From positions 124,001-188,000 of the forward strand of contig AORU01000003.1 in assembly GCA_000344275.1 (NCBI GenBank): 64,000 nt of DNA, in the 5' to 3' direction. This document shows positions 1 to 8,616 of the stretch, piece by piece. The stretch is from Streptococcus oralis subsp. tigurinus AZ_3a. Lineage in GTDB: Bacteria; Bacillota; Bacilli; Lactobacillales; Streptococcaceae. Positions within the stretch are counted from its first letter, which is position 1. The number at the start of each line of letters is the position of its first letter. Made by a program: the position numbers and the translations under genes. The notes beneath the pieces were generated by a model. The model worked only from the letters and a program-made list of their open reading frames with translations, was not told the origin of the DNA and did not search any database.

Positions 1-17
1 TGTATTGTTCAGCTAGA

Positions 18-899
18 TTATGCTTTACCTTCTGAACCGAATACGTCGATACGTTCTTCAACAGCTTCTGTAATTGCTTCGAAACCTGGTTTCAAGAATT
101 TACGTGGGTCAAAGAGTTTCTTCTTATCGTATTCTGCTTCGTTTGCTTCGTATTCAGCAACAAATTTACGAGTTGCGTTAGCAAATGCGATTTGGCATTC
201 AGTATTAACGTTAACTTTCGCAACACCAAGTTTGATAGCTGCTTGGATTTGGTCATCAGGAATACCTGAACCACCATGCAATACGATTGGGAAGCCTGGA
301 ACTGCTTCTGTCAATTTTTGCAAGTGATCAAGGTGAAGACCTTTCCAGTTTGCTGGGTAAGGACCGTGGATGTTACCGATACCAGCTGCCAAGAAGTCAA
401 TACCAGTTGCAACCATTGCTTTAGCATCTTCAATTGGAGCCAATTCGCCATCACCAATGATTCCGTCTTCTTCACCACCGATAGTACCAACTTCAGCTTC
501 TACTGATACGCCGTTTGCATGAGCAAATTCTACAACTTTACGAGCTTTTTCAAGGTTTTCTTCAACTGGAAGGTGTGAACCGTCAAACATAACTGAAGTA
601 TAACCAACTCGGATACATTCAAGTGCATCTTCATAATGACCATGGTCAAGGTGAATAGCAACTGGTACAGTAATTCCCATTGATTCTACAAGGTTTTCGA
701 TGAGAAGTTTACATACTTTGTAACCACCCATGTATTTCGCAGCACCCATAGAAGTTTGGATCAAAACTGGAGCTTTTTTAGCTTCTGCTGCACGCAAGAT
801 AGCTTGAGTCCACTCAAGGTTGTTTGTGTTAAATCCACCAACTGCATAACCGTTGTCACGAGCTGCTTGGACAAATTTTTCTGCTGAAACGATTGCCAT
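18..899 (-). CDS. fba: Fructose-bisphosphate aldolase, class II
   Basis: Zinc-dependent glycolytic aldolase that reversibly splits fructose 1,6-bisphosphate into dihydroxyacetone phosphate and glyceraldehyde 3-phosphate in the cytosol. The 293-residue length fits Gram-positive class II enzymes. HLDHGH at about residues 83-88 carries the catalytic Asp85 and a zinc His. GNIHGPYP and LHGGSG further on supply the remaining zinc ligands and the phosphate loop. The ATG at 899 follows AGGAGG at 9 nt spacing, which fixes the start. The gene is transcribed leftward as a single unit; vncS lies upstream on the same strand, separated by 138 bp. A short inverted repeat (ATGGG-TTGA-CCCAT) sits in the leader. 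Confidence 0.97.
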   Translation of the reverse strand: MAIVSAEKFVQAARDNGYAVGGFNTNNLEWTQAILRAAEAKKAPVLIQTSMGAAKYMGGYKVCKLLIENLVESMGITVPVAIHLDHGHYEDALECIRVGYTSVMFDGSHLPVEENLEKARKVVEFAHANGVSVEAEVGTIGGEEDGIIGDGELAPIEDAKAMVATGIDFLAAGIGNIHGPYPANWKGLHLDHLQKLTEAVPGFPIVLHGGSGIPDDQIQAAIKLGVAKVNVNTECQIAFANATRKFVAEYEANEAEYDKKKLFDPRKFLKPGFEAITEAVEERIDVFGSEGKA

Positions 900-924
900 T
901 TTATCAGGCCTCCTGTATATTTTT

Positions 925-938
925 ATGGGTCAACCCAT
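925..938 (-). promoter_or_regulatory. Small inverted repeat in the fba leader
   Basis: ATGGG-TTGA-CCCAT lies about 25 nt before the fba start, between a TAAAAT -10-like box (near 950) and the Shine-Dalgarno. It could be an operator or a 5' hairpin. No regulator can be named from the sequence. Confidence 0.3.
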
Positions 939-1037
939 TTACATTGTTCATTTTATCACTTTTTGATAAAAAAAGCTAGTTTTTCCCATACTTTAGATTG
1001 AATTTCTTCTAATCCGATTGATGTAAACCCTTTCTTT

Positions 1038-2366
1038 TTAATCTTGACTAACTCTAGGAAAGCGTATAAAGAAAGTCAAGCGATCATCCTGCCTTTCAAA
1101 ACGATAAGGCAATTTCTCATGTTCTAATAAACTTTTGACCACAAAGAGTCCCATCCCCGAACCTTTGGCCTTGCGACTAGCATTTCCAGAAAAAGACTGG
1201 GCCAATTGTTCTTGTTCTTCAGGACTACAGCTATTCTCGATAAAGAGTTCTCCTTCTCTTTCTCCAATGCGGACCAAGCCGCCTGTAGTGGAGTGCTTGA
1301 TAGCATTGCTGATGAGATTCGATAATATCAGTTTCATGACAGATGGGTTTATGTAAGCCTGCTGATGGGTCAAACGATTGTCTATCTGAAGTTCTCTCTC
1401 CTTGGCTAGCAAAGCATAATCCTTAACCAAACTTTGCGTCACCTGAAGGAGGTCAACCTCTTCTTTCTCGTCTCGCAATTCCTGAACAGAAGAAAGAGAC
1501 AATATCTGGAGAACGTGGTGACTGAGGTCGTCTACAATTCCCAAGGCAACTCCCAGATAGTGGTCTCTATCCTTATAACGACCGACATTTTCTTTCATAT
1601 TTTCAATCAGAATTTTCAAGCTAGCCAGAGGTGTTTTCAATTCATGAGAAGCCCCTCGTAGGAACTCAACCTTCATCTTCTCCAGCTGGAGAATAGCTTC
1701 ATTCTTGTCATGCAAGTCCGCAATGACAGTCAAGAGATGCTGGTAAAGGCTATTGATTTGTTCCTTGAGATCACCTATCTCATCCTTAGAATCCACGCGC
1801 AATCGCACTTGGGCATCCAAATCCATCATCCGACGGGTCACCCGCTTGATTTCCAAAATCGGGGCAACAATGGTCCGAGCATAGATGTAGGCCACCAAGA
1901 GGGAAATCAGAAAGGATGCCAACAAAGTATAGGGAAGAAACTGGAGACTGATCTGCTCTGCTTCCTTTTGCAAGTCCATAGAAGCTATAAACTGAAGAGT
2001 CATAGTGCTACCGTCTTGCGTTTTCACCTCACGCTCCTCAATAAAGAGGGAGGTTGTCTGGCGAGCTGTATCTAGTGGAAAATTATCCTTAACCTCTAAC
2101 TTGTCCTCAGTCATCTCACCCTTAACGGACCCTTTGATATCACTGGTCTGGGAATACAAATCTAACACTTGCTCGATACTTTGCCTATCCTTTCCTTCTA
2201 GGGACTGGGCAATAGCTGTCGCTTTCTGACCAATGGTTTCCTGACGGTGGCTCAGATAAGTCGATGGAAAGAGAAAATAAATAGCTAAATGAAGACAAAT
2301 AACCAGAACACTAAAAATCGAGAAGGTATAGATAAATATTTTAGTAAATAGACCTGTTCGTTTCAT
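1038..2366 (-). CDS. vncS: Sensor histidine kinase VncS
   Basis: Membrane histidine kinase, 442 residues, partner of VncR. It has an N-terminal membrane segment (about 9-34), an extracytoplasmic domain of about 105 residues, a second membrane segment (about 143-165) and a HAMP-like linker. The H-box GASHELKTPLASL has the phospho-acceptor His near residue 241. The ATPase domain shows an N-box (LISNAIKH) and a G-box (GSGMGLFVVKSLL). The start overlaps the end of vncR by 4 nt (ATGA), so the two are translationally coupled. The name rests on synteny with vex1-2-3 and vncR as known in pneumococcus. The signal sensed is not evident from sequence. Confidence 0.9.
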   Translation of the reverse strand: MKRTGLFTKIFIYTFSIFSVLVICLHLAIYFLFPSTYLSHRQETIGQKATAIAQSLEGKDRQSIEQVLDLYSQTSDIKGSVKGEMTEDKLEVKDNFPLDTARQTTSLFIEEREVKTQDGSTMTLQFIASMDLQKEAEQISLQFLPYTLLASFLISLLVAYIYARTIVAPILEIKRVTRRMMDLDAQVRLRVDSKDEIGDLKEQINSLYQHLLTVIADLHDKNEAILQLEKMKVEFLRGASHELKTPLASLKILIENMKENVGRYKDRDHYLGVALGIVDDLSHHVLQILSLSSVQELRDEKEEVDLLQVTQSLVKDYALLAKERELQIDNRLTHQQAYINPSVMKLILSNLISNAIKHSTTGGLVRIGEREGELFIENSCSPEEQEQLAQSFSGNASRKAKGSGMGLFVVKSLLEHEKLPYRFERQDDRLTFFIRFPRVSQD

Positions 2367-3019
2367 TTTCGCTCCAATTTATAACCAACATTGCGCACAG
2401 TGAGGATACAATCCAAGTCTAGCTTTTTCCGCAGTTCCTTGATATAGACATCAATGACACGGTCAAAGGGAACCTCATCTGTCGCCTTCCAGACAGCATC
2501 GATAATCTGAGAACGAGTCAAGGCTCGGCCTTCATTTTTCACCAGATAGTCCAGAATTTCCAACTCTTTGGCATTGATAGCCACTTCTTGACCTGATAGG
2601 CTTGCACTATAACTCTCAAAGTCCACCTTGGTATCCTTATAGGAAAAGGTTCGTCCCGTATCGTAGTAGCGCTTGAAAATTGCATCTACCCTCACTTTTA
2701 GAAGGGAGAGAGAGAAGGGCTTTTCCAGATAACCATCTGCCAGAGAGGCAAAGGCACTCATCTTGTATTCCTCATCCTGAAAGGCGGTCAGCATCAAGAC
2801 AGGAACCTGACTGGTCTTACGAATCTCCTCTAGAACTTCTAGACCATTGAGCTTGGGCATCTGGATATCCAGCAGTACTAGAGCAACTTCATAGCTGGAA
2901 AATTTTTCCAGAGCATCTTGTCCATCTGCTGCTTCAATGGTTTCATAACCACAATCCGTCAGATAGTCACTAATCCCCTCACGGATCATCTCTTCATCTT
3001 CTACAATTAAAATTTTCAT
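2363..3019 (-). CDS. vncR: Response regulator VncR, OmpR family
   Basis: Two-domain response regulator, 218 residues. The receiver domain (about 1-120) has the acidic pocket EDEE near residues 7-10, the phospho-acceptor Asp51 in LLDIQMP, and a conserved Lys in EKPFS near 101. The C-terminal OmpR/PhoB winged helix ends in the typical RNVGYKL strand. It overlaps vncS by 4 nt and follows vex3 after 142 bp that hold a terminator. In pneumococcus this gap carries the pep27 peptide gene. Here no reading frame resembling that peptide is present. Confidence 0.92.
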   Translation of the reverse strand: MKILIVEDEEMIREGISDYLTDCGYETIEAADGQDALEKFSSYEVALVLLDIQMPKLNGLEVLEEIRKTSQVPVLMLTAFQDEEYKMSAFASLADGYLEKPFSLSLLKVRVDAIFKRYYDTGRTFSYKDTKVDFESYSASLSGQEVAINAKELEILDYLVKNEGRALTRSQIIDAVWKATDEVPFDRVIDVYIKELRKKLDLDCILTVRNVGYKLERK

Positions 3020-3107
3020 AGAAAAAACGTTTCACATTCCTTTAAATTTCTTGTAAATTATCTCAGTTTCATCTTGAAAGAAAGAGGTATTATCAAGAGA
3101 AAATAGA

Positions 3108-3155
3108 TAAAAATGCTACCTATATTATACCCCATTTAGGGGAGAATAGGTAGCA
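3108..3155 (-). terminator. Terminator between vex3 and vncR
   Basis: On the minus strand TGCTACCTAT pairs with ATAGGTAGCA around an inner CCCC/GGGG pair, and the hairpin is followed by TTTTTATCTATTTT. It ends the vex operon and separates it from vncRS. An A-run on the other flank makes it look bidirectional. Confidence 0.7.
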
Positions 3156-3161
3156 AGTTTT

Positions 3162-4541
3162 TTATTCGCTATCGAGCAAGAGCTCTTTTGGTTGTTTTCT
3201 GAGGAGATTGCTTGAAGCAAGCGCCATAACGAGAACCACTAGAACCAGAGCAAGGACAAAGACGATGATAAAGTCTGATGTCTGAATAGAAATGTCTAGG
3301 CTCGACAAGGTCTTGCTAAAGCCGTCTACTTCTGCACCACCACCAAGGTTAGAGGCTTGAGCAGCCTTGCTGGCTTGCTTGGCAACACCTGAAGTGACAT
3401 TGGCAAGAACAGTATTTCCGATGGCACGAGCTGTGTAGTTGGCTAGGAAGTAAGCAGAAATAAGAGCAGGGATGGCAATCAAGATCGATTCGGTGATGAA
3501 TTGCCCCAAGATACTTGCCTGCTTGAGACCGATAGAGAGGAGGATTCCCACTTCCTTGCGACGGGCGTTGATCCAAAGACTGAGCAAGAGTGCAAGGAGA
3601 AGAACTGAGAAGCTCAAGCTACCCCAGAAGAGGAGGTTGGCCATCTTGTACATACCAGAGATGGATTGCTCTAGAGCTGGGTAGTTAGAGGAGCTCTTCA
3701 CAAGTGTGTAGCTCTTCCAGTTGATACCATTGATACCCTTCAACTCTTTCATGACGTCATCCAAGTTCTTGTCCGCTGTTACAAAGAAGGTTGCGTCCCC
3801 ATAAATAGCTGTATCTTCTGTGTATCCATAAAGTTTTGCAGCAGTGTGAATGTCTGTGATAGCTGTATTTTCATAGAGTTCTTGTGAATAGGTTACTGCT
3901 GACTTATTGTGACCATCAAAGAGCCCCTTGATTGTCACTTCGACTGTTTCCTTGGCCCCTTTTTCATTGTCTGCATCATAGACATTAGAGTCCAATTTGA
4001 CCTTATCTCCAACTTTCCAGCCATGTTTGGCTGCCAAGTCCTTGTGCATGAGAATCTTGTCCTTGTCGTCGTTAGTTAGGTGCTCACCTTCAACCAGCTT
4101 ATATGAGCCAGAGACAAACTTATCTTCTTTAGAGGAGTCATTGACACCTGTAATCATCAAACTACTTCCAAAACGCTTGGCACGGTCAGCAGTGAGATTT
4201 TTCTTGGTTTCTGGTGTTTCGATGAGGTCATATCCAGTCAAATCTCCGATAGCATTGATCCGTTTAACATAAGACTCGATGGCCTTATTTTCGGTGATTT
4301 TTTTGATATCCTCACCCTTGATATTCCCAGAACCACGTGGCGTTCCTTGATTGACGCGACGATTGATTTGCATGGAGAAACTATTGGTGATATTTTTAAA
4401 GGTCTCCTGAGAAGCCTTGGCTGTAGCTCCCTTGATCGACAAGCCGACCAAACTCAAGCTCGCCATGAGGAGAATAATCAGGAAGATAACAATCGATTTG
4501 AAAAACTTCCTTGTAACATAGGCAAATGCGTTGTGTAACAT
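3162..4541 (-). CDS. vex3: ABC transporter permease Vex3 (FtsX/MacB-type)
   Basis: Integral membrane permease, 459 residues. It has one N-terminal membrane helix (about 15-37), a large extracytoplasmic domain (about 40-305) and three C-terminal helices, the FtsX/MacB arrangement. Together with Vex1 and the ATPase Vex2 it should form one ABC complex. The lysine- and threonine-rich outer domain ends before the helix at about 310. It is the last gene of the vex operon, 50 bp after vex2 and followed by a terminator. The substrate is unknown; Pep27 was proposed in pneumococcus but no such peptide gene is present here. Confidence 0.9.
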   Translation of the reverse strand: MLHNAFAYVTRKFFKSIVIFLIILLMASLSLVGLSIKGATAKASQETFKNITNSFSMQINRRVNQGTPRGSGNIKGEDIKKITENKAIESYVKRINAIGDLTGYDLIETPETKKNLTADRAKRFGSSLMITGVNDSSKEDKFVSGSYKLVEGEHLTNDDKDKILMHKDLAAKHGWKVGDKVKLDSNVYDADNEKGAKETVEVTIKGLFDGHNKSAVTYSQELYENTAITDIHTAAKLYGYTEDTAIYGDATFFVTADKNLDDVMKELKGINGINWKSYTLVKSSSNYPALEQSISGMYKMANLLFWGSLSFSVLLLALLLSLWINARRKEVGILLSIGLKQASILGQFITESILIAIPALISAYFLANYTARAIGNTVLANVTSGVAKQASKAAQASNLGGGAEVDGFSKTLSSLDISIQTSDFIIVFVLALVLVVLVMALASSNLLRKQPKELLLDSE

Positions 4542-4591
4542 AGGTTCCCTTTCTAGATTTGATTTTATAATTCTATCAAAACAAGCTCATC

Positions 4592-5239
4592 TTATTTTGT
4601 AGTATTGCGAGTTTCAGTTAGTTTCTTGTCCTTCAATTCAAGTGTAATATCAGACGCTTGTGCCACTTCTTTACTGTGGGTGACGACGATCACACATTTA
4701 CCTGTTTTCTCGGCAAGTGATTTGAGCAGTTCGATAATATCTCCAGCAGTTTTAGGGTCCAGATTTCCTGTTGGCTCATCAGCTAGAATAACCGGAGCTT
4801 CTGAGACTAAACTGCGAGCGATGGCTACACGTTGCTGTTGACCACCTGATAACTGGAGAACATTCCGCTTGATCTGACTTTCATCCAAACCAAGCTCAAG
4901 AAGTGTATCCTTGCTTGCCTTTTTGTTGACCAAGCGGATATTTTCCAGCGGAGAAAGATAATCTATCAAGTTATAATTTTGAAAGACCAGGGAAATATGG
5001 TGCATGCGATGGTAAGAATACCCCTTATTCCGAATGTCCTCTCCTTGGAAAAGGATAGAACCTTCAACAGGGCTATCTAGACCAGCCAGTAGGGACAAGA
5101 GAGTGGATTTTCCTGCTCCTGACTCACCAATGATACTATAAAATTTTCCGGGTTCAAAATTATACTTGATCTGATATAAAACTGCTTCAGCAGTGTTCTT
5201 ATAACGGTAGGTAACATCTTGCAATTGTAATAAAGTCAT
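4592..5239 (-). CDS. vex2: ABC transporter ATP-binding protein Vex2
   Basis: MacB/LolD-type ATPase, 215 residues. Walker A is GESGAGKST (about 38-46), the signature is LSGGQQQRVAIARS, and Walker B is VILADEPTGNLD with the catalytic Glu present. It powers the permeases Vex1 and Vex3 encoded on either side (12 bp after vex1, 50 bp before vex3). Confidence 0.93.
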   Translation of the reverse strand: MTLLQLQDVTYRYKNTAEAVLYQIKYNFEPGKFYSIIGESGAGKSTLLSLLAGLDSPVEGSILFQGEDIRNKGYSYHRMHHISLVFQNYNLIDYLSPLENIRLVNKKASKDTLLELGLDESQIKRNVLQLSGGQQQRVAIARSLVSEAPVILADEPTGNLDPKTAGDIIELLKSLAEKTGKCVIVVTHSKEVAQASDITLELKDKKLTETRNTTK

Positions 5240-5251
5240 GATTTCTCCTTC

Positions 5252-6529
5252 TTAACTAATAGATGATAAAATTTCCTTAGGCGATTTTCTAAATAAGAAT
5301 ACGAAACAAAGGGCTACAGACAAGCAACCAATCAGGAGCAGAAAAATATAAGATTCTGCAAAGGATAGGAGACTGGTTGATAGACCGCTTGCTTTGGCCA
5401 GCGTGTCCTGTAAGGTTGCCTGATCTCCACTGGCTAGTACAGTTTGGAGCAGATAGGATGTAATGGCATTTCCAGCGATAAAGGATGGAAGCAAAGCTCC
5501 GAGAGATACCAACACTACCTCTAAACAGAACTGTAGGAAGATCGAGCTCTTGCTTTTTCCAAGTGCGAGTAAAATTCCCACTTCGTAGACCCTTTCTCTC
5601 AACCAGAGAGACAAGACCAAGATTAATGCTCCTGCTCCAGCTATCAACATCCCATAAAGGAAGATGGTCAGGAAGGTTTGGAAGGTTGCCACTGAGTCTT
5701 TGATTTGTTCAAAGGCCTTGTTTTCCTTCTCGACTTGGTAGCCTTGACTTTCTAAAGCCAAGTTTTCCACCTGCTTCATGAGTCCGTCCATTTCCTTAGG
5801 ATTTTCTACATAGAAGCGCGCTGCACTGACTTGCGGTTCACTATTTCCCAAAAGGCTTTGGCTGCTTTCATAGTCTGTAAAGACTTGGTTTTCACTGAAG
5901 TCAGAAGACAAGCCTGTGAATTTTTCTTGTTTTTTACCAGAAAAGATGCCGACAATCTCAAACTCTACTGTTTGCCCTTTTCCAGATTCTGACTGACCAG
6001 CATCCAAGCGAATCTTGTCATGAAGCGAAAGATCGTTCTTCTTAGCCAACTCTTCGTGGATAAGAATTTTCTTGGAATCTCCTTTTTGAAGGTGTCGCCC
6101 TTCTTTTAGATTGAAAGCCGAACTGGTAAAGGTGGCATCCTTGGAAGAATCCTCAAGAGCCGTTAAGCTAACCAAGTTCTTGTCCGCCGCTGACAAATCA
6201 TCACGTTCTACGCTCTGCTCGCCACTCACCGCTTCCTTGTCTTTCAGTTTTGCGACCGTCTCGAGTTCAGGCGAGACATTTTCCAGTCCCTTAATCTTGC
6301 TCACGGATGCTAGGTCTGACAACTTAAAGGTCTGTCCATTTTCTATCTTTTTAATAGAAAAAGAAGTATTGAGTGATTTGTAAAGATTGCTTTCTACTGT
6401 TTTGTTGGACTTCATCAGAGTCAAACAGGCTGAAATTCCTGCCAAAAGGACAAATAAAATCAGAAATAAAATAAAACTTCTCAGTCGTTTTCTGCTGACA
6501 TAAGCCCAAGCTCTTTGGATTGGATTCAT
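5252..6529 (-). CDS. vex1: ABC transporter permease Vex1 (FtsX/MacB-type)
   Basis: 425-residue permease, first gene of the vex operon. It has the same layout as Vex3: an N-terminal helix (about 16-36), a charged extracytoplasmic domain (about 40-275) and three C-terminal helices. The two look like diverged paralogues (for example the shared EGRHL/EGEHL and ILIHEELA/ILMHKDLA stretches) and probably form a heterodimer. The ATG at 6529 follows GGAGGTGACAA. A TATAAT -10 box lies 25 bp upstream. Confidence 0.9.
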   Translation of the reverse strand: MNPIQRAWAYVSRKRLRSFILFLILFVLLAGISACLTLMKSNKTVESNLYKSLNTSFSIKKIENGQTFKLSDLASVSKIKGLENVSPELETVAKLKDKEAVSGEQSVERDDLSAADKNLVSLTALEDSSKDATFTSSAFNLKEGRHLQKGDSKKILIHEELAKKNDLSLHDKIRLDAGQSESGKGQTVEFEIVGIFSGKKQEKFTGLSSDFSENQVFTDYESSQSLLGNSEPQVSAARFYVENPKEMDGLMKQVENLALESQGYQVEKENKAFEQIKDSVATFQTFLTIFLYGMLIAGAGALILVLSLWLRERVYEVGILLALGKSKSSIFLQFCLEVVLVSLGALLPSFIAGNAITSYLLQTVLASGDQATLQDTLAKASGLSTSLLSFAESYIFLLLIGCLSVALCFVFLFRKSPKEILSSIS

Positions 6530-6554
6530 TTGTCACCTCCATATTTGTAAGACT

Positions 6555-6588
6555 ATTATAAAATCCAAATATGAAATGTTTATGAAAT
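6555..6588 (-). promoter_or_regulatory. vex1 promoter with two direct repeats
   Basis: A minus-strand TATAAT (6560-6555) is preceded by two copies of ATTTCATA exactly 11 bp apart (6570-6577 and 6581-6588). They overlap where the -35 box should be, and no good TTGACA is seen. Paired repeats with an 11-bp period are typical of OmpR-family sites, so VncR binding is a reasonable inference. Confidence 0.5.
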
Positions 6589-6621
6589 CGAAAATTTTTT
6601 TGATTTATTTTTTGAAAAAAC

Positions 6622-6646
6622 AAAAAAGCTAGCAAACGCTAACTTT
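6622..6646 (-). terminator. Terminator-like hairpin, near-copy of the tRNA-Leu terminator
   Basis: Stem AAAGTTAGC / GCTAGCTTT with a GTTT loop, followed on the minus strand by a T-run. It closely resembles the hairpin at 6889-6916. The roughly 240 bp between the two (6647-6888) holds no convincing gene. The only sizeable frame there (6684-6905) starts inside the other terminator and matches nothing I recognise. Confidence 0.55.
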
Positions 6647-6888
6647 CCTTCTTATGTAAGGAGAAATAGTACCAATCAAAAATCTACTTCATTTTAAAAA
6701 TGATAGTCACATCTTTCTGATTAGTATTTTTCGATCTCCTAAATTCTTCATTTTCTGACTTGTGTTTGAAGAAATTCTTGATAGGATGAAATGGAAAATT
6801 CAGTTTAAATGTTCTGATACAATGACTGTTCTTGATGCCAATATTTTTCGATATAGGAAACGTAGCCTCTAGTCTTCTTTGTAAAAAC

Positions 6889-6916
6889 AAAAAAGAGCTA
6901 GCCAAAGCTAACTCTT
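6889..6916 (-). terminator. tRNA-Leu terminator
   Basis: AAGAGTTAGC / GCTAGCTCTT stem followed by TTTTTGTTTT on the minus strand, starting 6 nt after the tRNA 3' end. Confidence 0.8.
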
Positions 6917-6922
6917 ATCCTA

Positions 6923-7008
6923 TGCGGAGAGAGGGACTTGAACCCTCACGACCTAAAGCGGTCACAGGATCCTTAGTCCTGCGCGTCTGCCAATTCCGCC
7001 ATCCCCGC
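6923..7008 (-). tRNA. tRNA-Leu (anticodon AAG)
   Basis: An 86-nt class II tRNA with a long variable arm. The acceptor strands GCGGGGA and TCTCCGC pair over 7 bp, followed by discriminator A. The anticodon stem CAGGA/TCCTG encloses loop CTAAGGA, giving anticodon AAG (leucine) with G37. The T arm contains GGTTCAAGTCC. CCA is not encoded. It stands alone, between pncA upstream and a terminator downstream. Confidence 0.93.
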
Positions 7009-7087
7009 GTCGATTACTTTACTAGTATATCAACTTTCAAAATCTTTGTCAACACTTTTTCAGATTTTTTTCATTTTTCCAAGGGAA

Positions 7088-7663
7088 TTATTCTTGGATT
7101 TCAGCCAGATTTTCATCCAGCAACTTGGCTCCCAGAGTGTTCTTAAAATGACCAAGAGCAAACCGATGATTTTCTGGCCAAATAGAGGCAACTGCAGGCT
7201 TGACAATCTCGATTTGATAACCTAAATTATAGGCATCAATAGCCGTATGAAGAACACAAATATCCGTCAAAACACCTGTTAAGATAACAGTAGTAACCCG
7301 ACGTTCTCGCAAACGGATATCTAGGTCCGTTCCTGAAAATGCTGAATAGTGACGCTTGTCCATCCAAAAGACACGGCTATCCACCTCATGTTCAGCATAA
7401 AAGTCAGCTAGGGGACCATAGAGGTTGCGGCCCCTAGTCCCGATGATGTTGTGTGGCGGAAAGAGCTTGCTTTCTGGGTGGAATGTATCCTTCTCTTCAT
7501 GAGCATCAATGGTGAAAAAGATATAGTCCCCACGTTCAAAAGCCAATCTGGTTACTCGATTAATTGCCTCTGATATAGCTTGAGCAGGTGCTCCTGCAGT
7601 CAGCTTTCCATGGTCTGCTACGAAATCCTCTGTATAGTCAATTGAGATTAAAGCCTTTGCCAT
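7088..7663 (-). CDS. pncA: Nicotinamidase (isochorismatase-fold)
   Basis: Cysteine hydrolase that deamidates nicotinamide to nicotinate for NAD salvage. The 191-residue protein shows the catalytic triad of the family: Asp9 in SIDYTEDF, Lys103 in MDKRHYSAF and Cys136 in GVLTDICVLHT. The metal-site Asp/His are in DAHEEKDTFHPES. The start codon overlaps the codY stop by 1 nt (TAATG), so expression is coupled to the nutrient regulator CodY. Confidence 0.92.
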   Translation of the reverse strand: MAKALISIDYTEDFVADHGKLTAGAPAQAISEAINRVTRLAFERGDYIFFTIDAHEEKDTFHPESKLFPPHNIIGTRGRNLYGPLADFYAEHEVDSRVFWMDKRHYSAFSGTDLDIRLRERRVTTVILTGVLTDICVLHTAIDAYNLGYQIEIVKPAVASIWPENHRFALGHFKNTLGAKLLDENLAEIQE

Positions 7664-8451
7664 TAGTAGTCCCTCTTTTTCACTTCCTCAAAAATATCAC
7701 CAATTAGAACTTTGAGATAAGTCCCCTTCATTCCGAGTGAACGGCTCTCAATAATTCCTGCTGACTCCAGTTTACGAAGCGCATTGACAATCACCGAGCG
7801 TGTAATTCCAATACGGTCTGCAATAACAGATGCAGTCAACTGTCCTTCATTTCCATCCAATTCAGCTAAAATAGCTGATACGGCACGAAGTTCTGAATAG
7901 GAAAGGGTATTAACCGCCATGGTAACAGCAGTACGACGGCGAATATTTTTCTCATCCTCTTCACGTTGGAAGTTCAAGAGTTGAATCCCTACCACCGTGC
8001 TCGCAATCTCAACAAGAATCAAATCTTCATCTTCAAATTTCTTATCATTGCGCCAAATGATCAACGAACCTAGGCGAATCCCTGATACATGAATCGGAGC
8101 AATGGTCGTCAAACCATCTGGAAAATCCGCACGGCTCTCTACAGGGAAAATGGTCAAATCATGTTCAACAGGAAGGTTGGCTTCCGTATCATAGATCATG
8201 TTTGCACCTTGAATATAATCATCTGGAAAAATCTTAGTTTGAAAAAACTGCTCTACACGATCTGTATTCGTTTTATAACGCATGAAGTAGCCTAAAAGGC
8301 GTCCCTTGCTATTCACAATACAAGCGTTACAATCAATAATATCTGCCAACTGGCGTGTAATCGCATTATAGGGAAGTTCATCTTGAAGTTGCTCCTCTGA
8401 GCGTTTCAAAATAGAAGTAATTTTTCTTGTTTTTTCTAATAAATGTGCCAT
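7663..8451 (-). CDS. codY: GTP-sensing transcriptional pleiotropic repressor CodY
   Basis: Global nutrient regulator that senses branched-chain amino acids, 262 residues as usual. The N-terminal GAF domain (about 1-155) binds the effectors. The C-terminal winged helix includes [21 protein letters not shown] split across about 203-225, the conserved recognition helix. It is the first gene of codY-pncA. The promoter (TTGAAA-17 bp-TATAAT) and a CodY box just upstream of the -35 indicate autoregulation. Confidence 0.97.
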   Translation of the reverse strand: MAHLLEKTRKITSILKRSEEQLQDELPYNAITRQLADIIDCNACIVNSKGRLLGYFMRYKTNTDRVEQFFQTKIFPDDYIQGANMIYDTEANLPVEHDLTIFPVESRADFPDGLTTIAPIHVSGIRLGSLIIWRNDKKFEDEDLILVEIASTVVGIQLLNFQREEDEKNIRRRTAVTMAVNTLSYSELRAVSAILAELDGNEGQLTASVIADRIGITRSVIVNALRKLESAGIIESRSLGMKGTYLKVLIGDIFEEVKKRDY

Positions 8452-8477
8452 TTTTTACCTCGCATTTAATCGCTACC

Positions 8478-8522
8478 ATTATAACATAAAGAGCGTGAAT
8501 TTTCAATTATTATCTGAAAATT
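8478..8522 (-). promoter_or_regulatory. codY promoter with adjacent CodY box
   Basis: On the minus strand, -35 TTGAAA (8506-8501), a 17-bp spacer and -10 TATAAT (8483-8478). The + strand segment 8508-8522 (TATTATCTGAAAATT) matches the CodY consensus AATTTTCWGAAAATT at 13 of 15 positions and abuts the -35. A weaker match (11 of 15) lies at 8554-8568. Confidence 0.75.
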
Positions 8523-8581
8523 GCTTATTTAATTACAATTTTGAACAGCAAAAATATTTTAGAAAAATGAGTTCTTTTGTG

Positions 8582-8610
8582 TTGACAGCTGAATTATTTT
8601 TTGTTAATAT
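8582..8610 (+). promoter_or_regulatory. Strong sigma-A promoter facing away from codY
   Basis: TTGACA (8582-8587), exactly 17 bp, TAATAT (8605-8610) on the + strand. No protein-coding frame follows before the convergent cshA terminator. It therefore appears to drive a short non-coding transcript. Confidence 0.65.
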
Positions 8611-8616
8611 AACATT

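Noticed and set aside
3030..3135. 25-codon frame beginning MGYNIGS as a Pep27 equivalent
   Set aside because: It starts inside the vex3 terminator, has no ribosome site and no likeness to Pep27.
6684..6905. 73-codon minus-strand frame between the two terminators
   Set aside because: It starts within the tRNA-Leu terminator, lacks a ribosome site and matches no family I know.
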